Shown: positions 1 through 6,005 of the stretch, one piece after another
How positions within the stretch are numbered: position 1 is the first letter of the stretch
Layout: each line of letters starts with the position of its first letter
Source of the DNA: Bacteroidota bacterium
Lineage (GTDB): Bacteria; Bacteroidota; Bacteroidia; Cytophagales; Cyclobacteriaceae
Length of the DNA stretch: 32,412 nt
Reading direction: 5' to 3'
Assembly (NCBI GenBank): GCA_022571715.1
Contig: JACZXH010000042.1
Coordinates: 1-32,412 of the forward strand
Notes under the pieces: generated by a model
What the model was told of the DNA's origin: nothing
Database searches by the model: none
The model's input: only the letters and a program-made list of their open reading frames with translations
Program-made: the position numbers and the translations under genes

Positions 1-519
1 CGGTACCGGCAGTCCTACTCCCTGTACTGCGTAAGTCCTGACGCCGTAGTTCACATTCTTTAGATGAATCTCTCCCAAAAACTTAGCTTGAACATCCGCT
101 TGCCCACGTATTGCCTTCTCGATCGCATCGGAGATATAAATACCGCCTGGATCTGCTATAGACTCCAGCCTGGAGGCCACGTTGACACCATCGCCATGAA
201 CATCATCCTGTTCAACTGTGACATCACCCAGGTGAATGCCTATCCGCAGCTTGCCGTCGAGCTTGGCACGTGCGGATTCCTGAATCTCTATGGAACAATT
301 CACAGCGTCCAAGGCACTACCAAAACTAGAAAGTGACCCATCACCCATCTCTTTGAGCCACTTGCCGTTATGCTTCTCCACCAACGGTTTCTGAATCTCT
401 TTGCTGATGCGTATGAGTTCCAGAGCCTTGTTGGAATCTTTGCCCATTAAGGCCGTGTAACCGACGATGTCGGTGAACATAATGGCTGCTAATTGTCTTT
501 TCTGGATTATTTGTTCCAT
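1..519 (-). CDS. Class III adenylate/guanylate cyclase, N-terminal part (cut by window edge)
   Basis: The minus-strand frame from the ATG at 519 stays open for 173 codons to the window edge, so the gene is partial at its 3' end. The protein begins MEQIIQKRQLAAIMFTDIVG, whose FTDIVGY stretch is the first metal-binding motif of class III nucleotide cyclases. It continues with KEMGDGSLSSFGSA, GIHLGDVTVE and HGDGVNVASRLES, then ISDAIEKAIRG and an end-of-domain stretch LKNVNYGVRTYAVQG. This is a complete cyclase catalytic domain (about residues 10-165), predicted to make cAMP or cGMP. In Bacteroidota such proteins usually continue into a linker with a TolB-like or TPR region, which would lie outside the window. 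The start is chosen because the family begins directly with RQLAAIMFTDIVG. Two shorter, similar starts lie upstream. Confidence 0.88.
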   Translation of the reverse strand, partial: MEQIIQKRQLAAIMFTDIVGYTALMGKDSNKALELIRISKEIQKPLVEKHNGKWLKEMGDGSLSSFGSALDAVNCSIEIQESARAKLDGKLRIGIHLGDVTVEQDDVHGDGVNVASRLESIADPGGIYISDAIEKAIRGQADVQAKFLGEIHLKNVNYGVRTYAVQGVGLPVP

Positions 520-703
520 AGTAATAGTACGGTGAACCCTCCTTCGTTCCGAAAAGATTCGGAACTACGGCGGACAGGCATTATGGCAGCGAGTTGTCGT
601 TTCGGGCTTAACTTTTCCATAACGATAGTTCGGTGAACCCACCTTCGCTAAGGCTTCGGTGGGCAGGCATGATAGCGGCAAGCTGTCGGGTAAATTCAGA
701 CAT
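507..703 (-). repeat. Two truncated copies of the cyclase start, each with a palindromic insert
   Basis: Upstream of the cyclase start, the same beginning occurs twice more on the minus strand. The ATG at 703 opens MSEFTRQLAAIMPA (32 codons to a stop at 608). The ATG at 620 opens MEKLSPKRQLAAIMPV (38 codons to a stop at 507, overlapping the real start at 519). Each copy matches the gene through RQLAAIM and then runs into a G+C-rich inverted-repeat segment instead of FTDIVGY. Both inserts end in a shared GGGTTCACCG plus ACTAT-like stretch directly before the next ATG. One insert has a perfect 8-bp stem (546-553 with 558-565); the other has a 6-bp stem (638-643 with 658-663). I read this as tandem remnants generated together with a dispersed palindromic repeat; short leader peptides are an alternative. 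Confidence 0.6.
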
Positions 704-987
704 TCTGTAAGTTAGATATTTATGTGGTTTTCAGCTAATCCCTAAAAGGTATGGTCTTATGCGTAAGAAAATTAGTAACATTTTTAGAGGCACATAGCAA
801 TTATTGAATAAAAAAAGTCCCAAAATCAAGTAGAGGGCATCCTTTCTAGTCAAAATTATTTTTGTTAATAGAGAATATCAAATGATCAAGGAAAATCAAC
901 TAGAATCGTCTTAAAAACTGCCTAGAATCGACACAAATGAACTTTCTGATTCTTTCAATGACTTTAAAATATCAGGTTACTTTCCGA
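704..987. other. A+T-rich intergenic stretch
   Basis: No coding frame, RNA or clear promoter motif was recognised here. The stretch separates the divided cyclase starts from the direct repeat at 988. Confidence 0.5.
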
Positions 988-1014
988 TACAGATAGTGCA
1001 TTACATTCTTCCAG
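988..1014. repeat. 27-bp direct repeat, left copy
   Basis: This segment contains AGTGCATTACATTCTTCCAG preceded by TACAGAT. It matches 1743-1769 at 26 of 27 bases in the same orientation. The two copies bracket the lipoprotein gene at 1112-1642. Confidence 0.75.
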
Positions 1015-1111
1015 ATAAAAATTAAACGGGAATATCTCAAGTGTTTTCGCATCCGTGGCATTATAAAATAGCCCAGAATGTAATTTTCAAAACGCATTAG
1101 GACGATGAGTT

Positions 1112-1642
1112 TTATTCATCACTTTCCTCACCCTCATCTTCATTATCACTATCCTCGTCATCATCATCATCATTCATTGGTAAAGGCATGTTAGAATTGA
1201 AGATATCGCGGTGAAGTTTCCATTCCTCACCAACTTTCTTCCATATAACAATATATTTTCCATTATCTAAGACCTGGTCCCCTTCCCCAAAAATTGTATA
1301 TTTGCCTATTTCAAAAGCCGTATCACCCATGCCTTCTATTTCTATACTTTCTAAATTCATCCCCTTCACTCCAGAATCTATGAAACCTTGAAATAAATTT
1401 TGAATTTCCTGCTTGCCAGATGCAAAGTCTGCATTAGGAGGAAGTACCTGGGCATCTTCAGTATATTGTGCTACAACTCTGGCTGCATCTCCATCAGACA
1501 CAGCAGACATAAATTTACTATTCGTGTTTGAAATTCCTTTACTTATCATCGAGCTATCTTCCTGGGGAGCAGCACAACTTAAAAGCAAGAAACAAAGGGC
1601 ATACACAATAATTGAATCGTAGCTTTTCACTAAAGTTTTCAT
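1112..1642 (-). CDS. SnoaL/NTF2-like (DUF4440-type) lipoprotein with acidic tail
   Basis: The protein has 176 residues from the ATG at 1642. A start 54 bases further upstream is open, but MKTLVKSYDSIIVYALCFLL followed by LSCAA makes a good lipoprotein signal with a lipobox cysteine. The mature part has the pattern of DUF4440/SnoaL-like folds: FMSAVSDGDAARVVAQYTED, then VLPPNADFASGKQEI, and near the end KYIVIWKKVGEEWKLHRDIF. These small cone-shaped domains bind ligands or act as stress-related proteins; the sequence does not fix a role. The last 20 residues are almost entirely Asp and Glu, which is unusual and could bind cations or positively charged surfaces. The gene stands alone, between two copies of a 27-bp direct repeat. 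Confidence 0.8.
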   Translation of the reverse strand: MKTLVKSYDSIIVYALCFLLLSCAAPQEDSSMISKGISNTNSKFMSAVSDGDAARVVAQYTEDAQVLPPNADFASGKQEIQNLFQGFIDSGVKGMNLESIEIEGMGDTAFEIGKYTIFGEGDQVLDNGKYIVIWKKVGEEWKLHRDIFNSNMPLPMNDDDDDEDSDNEDEGEESDE

Positions 1643-1742
1643 AGCAGTAGGTTTTAATTGATTAATTATTGTGAATTTACTATAAATCTCATACAATCCT
1701 GAATTTCATTATGTATTGGTAGTTTAACAAATTACACTCCAC

Positions 1743-1769
1743 TACAGAAAGTGCATTACATTCTTCCAG
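1743..1769. repeat. 27-bp direct repeat, right copy
   Basis: This is the second copy of the repeat at 988-1014, with one mismatch. It lies 100 bp upstream of the lipoprotein start, in the otherwise featureless gap 1643-1990. Confidence 0.75.
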
Positions 1770-1990
1770 GGGACTATCCAGTATGTAACTTACCTGCCTG
1801 AACTGGCTGTTTTTCCCAATACAAATGCCCTAATGAAGTTTTCTTCGATCTGAAGATTTTATTTCAGATGGAGCATTAAGAAAGCCACATAGCTCAAAAC
1901 AAATAAATTGATTTTATATACTTTATTTCAATCCAAAATTTAAAACGAAAAACTTTGAACAATGTTTCTAATTCTATTTCTTTGCGATTA

Positions 1991-2401
1991 ATGCAGTATT
2001 ACCGAAAAATATTATCCATACTCTTTTTGAGTATATTCAGCACGCTCTTGCTGCATCAATTTTCACCCCATGTTCATCACAATCATGATAAGTCTAATGT
2101 CTCTTTTGAATCAGCAGACCACCATCATGACAAAGATCATGAAGAGAAAGAAGGGGTCGATCACTCTGATAGTTTTCTTGGATTTATTCTGGAAAGACAT
2201 GTACACTCGCATCACGCAAGAGACTGTACTTTCACAAATGAGCTTGCAAAGCAGAATATTAAGATTAGAGTATTTTCTTTCTATGGATTACCAATTGAAT
2301 ATTGGAAAGATCAAAAACCATTAATATATCACCTCACTGATCTTAGTACCAGTATATATCTATCTACACTTTCATTAAGAGGACCGCCTCTTTTTGGTTA
2401 A
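1991..2401 (+). CDS. Histidine-rich exported or membrane-anchored small protein
   Basis: The protein has 136 residues from the ATG at 1991. An in-frame TTG at 1955 would add 12 residues, but MQYYRKILSILFLSIFSTLL is a natural signal/anchor start. After this hydrophobic segment come histidine- and acid-rich runs: HVHHNHD, ADHHHDKDHEEKE, DHSD and RHVHSHHARDC. Such runs are typical of periplasmic metal-binding proteins of Bacteroidota, often near metal uptake or efflux genes. No transporter gene is adjacent here, so zinc, copper or nickel binding is inferred from composition only. The C-terminal part (about residues 90-136) has no recognised domain. Confidence 0.7.
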   Translation: MQYYRKILSILFLSIFSTLLLHQFSPHVHHNHDKSNVSFESADHHHDKDHEEKEGVDHSDSFLGFILERHVHSHHARDCTFTNELAKQNIKIRVFSFYGLPIEYWKDQKPLIYHLTDLSTSIYLSTLSLRGPPLFG

Positions 2402-2471
2402 ATCGTTTTGAAAACTCTTGAGCTCAAAAAAAAGGGTAGTTAGCTTTCTATTTTTTCAGATTAATACCTAA

Positions 2472-2723
2472 AATCATATTTTAATATACAGCGGAGAAGT
2501 ATTTGTTGCAAATACAAGCTCAGTTAATCTTAGTACTGATACCATTGTGGATGGCAAAATTACTTTTGACGCCTTGGACTGGCTTAGTGCAATTGGGGCG
2601 TCAGAATTGGATGAAGCTACACAAACTAATGGCACAATTGTAATTAGTGACACTTCGAATTCAGATATTTTTGATGCTGTAGTTGAGAGATTAGATGTGG
2701 GAACAGAAGTAGTATTTTTATAA
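2472..2723 (+). pseudogene. 5'-truncated paralogue of the adjacent lipoprotein gene
   Basis: The plus frame ending at the stop 2721-2723 is open from 2472 but has no usable start codon. It encodes SGEVFVANTSSVNLSTDTIV, then DWLSAIGASELDEATQTNGT, then IVISDTSNSDIFDAVVERLD. The same order occurs at the C-terminus of the next gene: SGEVFEST..., WFANITQSELEDATLTSGT, IVLSESSNATLYDKVEEAI. The signal peptide and N-terminal two thirds are absent. This is a decayed tandem duplicate lying only 27 bp before its paralogue. The minus-strand open frame over this stretch is its shadow. Confidence 0.75.
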
Positions 2724-2750
2724 AATTTTAATTTAATCAATATAATAATT

Positions 2751-3413
2751 ATGAAAAAGATAATTTTAAGTTTAGTATTATGCCTTGCAGTTTTAACTTC
2801 ATGTAAGGATGATGATCCTGTTGCAACAACAGCAACCTTTTCTTACAATGTTGGGTTTACAGGAAATACATCGAGTTTTTTGAATTTTTCAATGGGTGAG
2901 ATAGTCATAAGAGAAATTGTTTGGGATGGAACATTAGAAAACAATACCCTCCCTACTTCTGTTACACACTCGGTTATAACGACCATTGATGTAGCAACAG
3001 GTACAGCAAATCCTGCAATACCTGTAATAGAAATTTCTCCTGGTGCATATTCAAATATTTCTATGGGTATAGAATTGGAAGATAATGGTGTGGATGATAA
3101 TATTATATTAAAGGGCATATTTACCCATTCTGATGCTTCTACTTTTCCTATTGAATTCTATTTTAATTCAGGAGAGGTTTTTGAAAGCACATTGACTAGT
3201 TTAACTATTGCTCCAGGGTCCAATACAATATGTACTTTAAATTTAGATCCTATCCTTTGGTTTGCCAATATTACACAAAGTGAACTCGAGGACGCAACGC
3301 TTACTTCTGGAACGATAGTATTGAGTGAATCCTCTAATGCAACTTTGTACGACAAAGTAGAAGAGGCAATATTAAGCGCCACAACAAACGATTCAAGCAT
3401 TACTTGTAATTAA
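2751..3413 (+). CDS. Lipoprotein of unknown function
   Basis: The protein has 220 residues. MKKIILSLVLCLAVLTSC is a classic lipoprotein signal with cysteine at 18, followed by the acidic KDDDP that often accompanies surface-exposed lipoproteins in Bacteroidota. The mature part is rich in Thr, Ser, Ile and Val and appears all-beta (residues about 28-170). The last 50 residues contain the ELEDATLTSGTIVLSES motif shared with the truncated copy at 2472-2723. I do not recognise a Pfam family with confidence. A carbohydrate- or matrix-associated surface role is possible but not shown. The start is the only ATG before the signal peptide. Confidence 0.75.
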   Translation: MKKIILSLVLCLAVLTSCKDDDPVATTATFSYNVGFTGNTSSFLNFSMGEIVIREIVWDGTLENNTLPTSVTHSVITTIDVATGTANPAIPVIEISPGAYSNISMGIELEDNGVDDNIILKGIFTHSDASTFPIEFYFNSGEVFESTLTSLTIAPGSNTICTLNLDPILWFANITQSELEDATLTSGTIVLSESSNATLYDKVEEAILSATTNDSSITCN

Positions 3414-3950
3414 AGAAAGTTATACTTGCCAAGAAAAAGGTGCTTTATATAACAGATTCAACTATAATCATAAAGATGAAGTTGGGTCAGGCGAACAGTT
3501 TCTGAATATGATAGAAGGTCTGTCACGACCTCATAATCCCTATTCACGTTACATATAATATTAAAAATTCAATTATCAACAGGTCTGTATATCGGCATTG
3601 GCCTACTAGTAAAAAGAAAATACGATTATGTAATAAATGACGGAGGTCCTGATCCATTTAAAGGAGAGGAGAAGTATAAATTCCTTAAGTACAGTAGGGC
3701 TGAATGATCTTGGTAATAAGGAAATAGTTATAAACGGATTTTATATTTGTTGGGATATTGGCGTTGGCTATATGTAATCAGATGTACTTAAAATAAATGC
3801 TGAGTCAATGGATGATTTAAGTAACCTGCACGTTCCCCAGTCAGACTTCAGCGTTTGAGTTAAGTTATGTCAGCCAGAGGCAAGCACGGAAATAAGCGGC
3901 TGGCGGGCTTTCGGACTAAAAAACTCAAGTGATAAAATCCGATCGAGTCC
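3414..3950. other. Gene-free stretch with decayed coding-like DNA
   Basis: No intact gene was found. Short plus-strand frames look like debris. One reads NRFNYNHKDEVGSGEQF, faintly like the conserved tail of RHS/YD-repeat proteins. Another, ending near 3707, reads TGLYIGIGLLVKRKYDY followed by an abrupt stop. Neither has a start codon or a full domain, so they are not called as genes. Confidence 0.35.
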
Positions 3951-4913
3951 CTACCCTGCCATTCTTTCCAGGTAATCTCTTTCAATTAATACTTCTGATT
4001 TCTTTTCGTCCGTCATAGCGATTTTTGCAGCATGAGCAGCCTGCATCTGCCTGACAGTAAGCGTAGACCCATCATGGCTCCATCCGGGAGGATAAAAAAT
4101 ATATTTTAACTTATCCTTCCATGTTGGTGCTTGATTCACATCTTTCCAAATGCAAGTAAATTCATACGTATTCGCCGTTATCGGGTTAAGTGAAGTAGGT
4201 GGTTTTAAGACACCAAATTTGTTCTCCAATCCTTTTATTGGATGTACATAAGTACCAAAAAATCTGTCCCAGATCAATAAAATTCCACCATGGTTTTTGT
4301 CAAGGTACTCTATATTACTTGAGTGGTGTACCGTATGAACATACGCGTTATTTATAATTCTACCGATCCATCCTAGAGACGGAACCAATTGTGAATGAAG
4401 AAAAAACTGAAAAATACCATTAAAAATCAATGCCATGGCGATCATTACCGGTTCAAATCCAATAATTGCCATCCACAACCAAAAAACAGGCTTATAAAAC
4501 GTAACAAACCACCCGTTTCGTATGCCAACCGACAGGTTAAAAGAATCAGCATTGTGATGTGGAGAATGGGCGGCCCATAAGATGCGTATGCTGTGACTCA
4601 GCCGATGGTGCCAATAAAAACTAAAATCATCAGCAATAATCGCAACTAACCAGACATACCAGGCCCAATCTAACGATTCATATCCTAAATACTCCATCCT
4701 GAATTCTTTTGAAAATTCAAATACAAGAATAAACACACCCAATGCCCATACTTTTGTGAAAACTGCAATTAAGGATGAAACAGCAGCAATAGTGAAGCTG
4801 GAAAGTGATTCTTTGAGATTATATAGATGTTTTGCAGAGAAATATTCTATAATAATTAACGTTATAAGAACAGGATAAACATAATAAGCAATTCCCTCAA
4901 TATACAGTTCCAT
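3951..4913 (-). CDS. Sterol desaturase / fatty acid hydroxylase family di-iron membrane enzyme
   Basis: The protein has 320 residues. The three histidine clusters that hold the di-iron centre are complete: HHRLSH (102-107), HSPHH (116-120) and HTVHH (193-197), with a further NHGG near 207-210. Hydrophobic segments lie at about 12-25, 42-65, 85-100 and 143-172, as expected for an integral membrane enzyme with its active site at the cytoplasmic face. Family members hydroxylate or desaturate lipids (sterols, fatty acids, carotenoids, alkylglycerols) using O2; the substrate cannot be told here. The C-terminal extension of about 95 residues after the last His cluster is common in Bacteroidota members. 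The gene is single, with over 200 bp of non-coding DNA on both sides. Confidence 0.92.
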   Translation of the reverse strand: MELYIEGIAYYVYPVLITLIIIEYFSAKHLYNLKESLSSFTIAAVSSLIAVFTKVWALGVFILVFEFSKEFRMEYLGYESLDWAWYVWLVAIIADDFSFYWHHRLSHSIRILWAAHSPHHNADSFNLSVGIRNGWFVTFYKPVFWLWMAIIGFEPVMIAMALIFNGIFQFFLHSQLVPSLGWIGRIINNAYVHTVHHSSNIEYLDKNHGGILLIWDRFFGTYVHPIKGLENKFGVLKPPTSLNPITANTYEFTCIWKDVNQAPTWKDKLKYIFYPPGWSHDGSTLTVRQMQAAHAAKIAMTDEKKSEVLIERDYLERMAG

Positions 4914-5143
4914 AAATTTTCTCGTAATATATTAAATTCAAATTCCCCAAAAAAAAATCACTATCCCCATGAAGAGTATAGCTAACAATAAGGAAATTTC
5001 AAGTATTTGATAATTAGTAAGTTAGATAAATTTTAATGCGCGTACAGTGTTAAATAGGCTCAATACCGTTTCAATACGGCCCCAATTATATAATTTTAAT
5101 ATCATGTGTCAAACAATAGCTGGTAAAAATTTTTGATTCCGGT

Positions 5144-5395
5144 CTATGAATTTGCATTTATTTGCAAAATAAGAACATAAGGTAACTGAATAATTTCAAA
5201 TATCCATTTTCCGGGAAACTGTATTCTATCCCACCGCCAGAACAATAATGGCCAGGCCAAGTATTGACATGTATTCGATACCAGGATCAATCGCTTAGTG
5301 CTGTATTTATCTGCTCCATTTAATATTATCTTATTATTTATTCCTCTCATTCCAGGTAATATAAAATCAAATGCCCTGCTCCAGACATTCACCAT
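5144..5395 (-). CDS. Small hypothetical protein overlapping the Kazal gene
   Basis: This 83-residue open frame starts at an ATG inside the 3' end of the Kazal gene (29-nt overlap, different frame). It contains YSTKRLILVSNTCQYLAWPL and LFWRWDRIQFPGKWIFEIIQ, rich in Trp and other hydrophobics, which looks more like real protein than random translation. No family is recognised. It may be a translationally coupled membrane-associated peptide, or the tail of an older gene whose start was replaced by the Kazal gene. Confidence is low. Confidence 0.3.
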   Translation of the reverse strand: MVNVWSRAFDFILPGMRGINNKIILNGADKYSTKRLILVSNTCQYLAWPLLFWRWDRIQFPGKWIFEIIQLPYVLILQINANS

Positions 5396-5597
5396 CAGTC
5401 CATTTCAACACACCTGCTTTTTCAGCGGTACATGCATTGCTGTAGGTTTTTCCATCACAACCGCATACAGGGGTATAATCCATGGTACAAATAGCTTCCG
5501 GGTTTATTTTGCTTTTATCGATACATTGATCATCTGTTGAACTGCAAGTGGATGAGGCTAAGAGCAATCCTAGAATAATTACACTAACTGTTTTCAT
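5367..5597 (-). CDS. Kazal-type serine protease inhibitor, exported
   Basis: The protein has 76 residues: an N-terminal signal (MKTVSVIILGLLLASSTC) followed by one Kazal domain. The six domain cysteines are at 25, 37, 45, 47, 56 and 71. The diagnostic core is YTPVCGCDGKTYSNAC, followed by AEKAGV and a final GEC. Kazal domains block serine proteases by presenting a canonical loop between the second and third cysteines (here around TMDYTP). Cys18 could be lipidated, but Thr at -1 makes the lipobox poor. A TACTTTTG sequence (a Bacteroidota -7 type box, plus-strand 5603-5610) lies just upstream, which would give a very short leader. Likely periplasmic or secreted, protecting against own or foreign proteases. 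Confidence 0.88.
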   Translation of the reverse strand: MKTVSVIILGLLLASSTCSSTDDQCIDKSKINPEAICTMDYTPVCGCDGKTYSNACTAEKAGVLKWTDGECLEQGI

Positions 5598-5679
5598 AAA
5601 TGCAAAAGTAGAAAAATTTCTGACGAGTAATACACTGTCTTAGGTTGCTAGCCATACTATAGATATGGAATCGAATGAA

Positions 5680-5786
5680 TGACGTGCCGATGACGCGAAC
5701 ACCGTCACCGAGATCCTCTTCATCCTCGAAAGTCTCCAGGTGAATACCTGCCCTTGCAGATTATTGAATATCAACTGCCATTGAAT
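5680..5786 (-). pseudogene. Fragment of a class III nucleotide cyclase gene
   Basis: On the minus strand, the frame just past the stop at 5761-5763 reads SARAGIHLETFEDEEDLGDG followed by VRVIGTS. This matches the cyclase core RIGIHLGDVTVE...GDGVNVASR seen intact at the left end of the window. The sense side of the stop reads MAVDIQ, comparable to CSIEIQ-ESAR in the intact gene. A deletion, a stop codon and loss of the VASR residues make it non-functional. The frame continuing upstream to 5979 has no clear cyclase similarity. Confidence 0.6.
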
Positions 5787-6005
5787 TTTTTAATAACTGG
5801 TCACTGATAATCACGGTTTTTCTTGAGCAGTTCAAATGCTCTTGCCTAACCATGGCGGTGAGCTTGCCGTGTAGCTGAAGACATTTTTTCAAATTACTAA
5901 AAATAATATTAGCTCTTCCCTCAATTATTCCTTTCCTGTTCCAGGCAGACAGTTGGGAAACAGCGACCGGGAAAATCATTTTATCGAAAAAAATACGCTA
6001 ATAAT

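Noticed and set aside
64-336. 90-codon plus-strand open frame at the left end
   Set aside because: It is antisense to the cyclase gene, whose translation shows clear catalytic motifs; the plus-strand peptide has none.
2474-2740. 88-codon minus-strand frame
   Set aside because: It mirrors the truncated lipoprotein paralogue on the plus strand and has no domain of its own.
5761-5979. 72-codon minus-strand frame as an independent gene
   Set aside because: No domain or signal peptide; its end merges into the cyclase fragment, so it is more likely decayed DNA.
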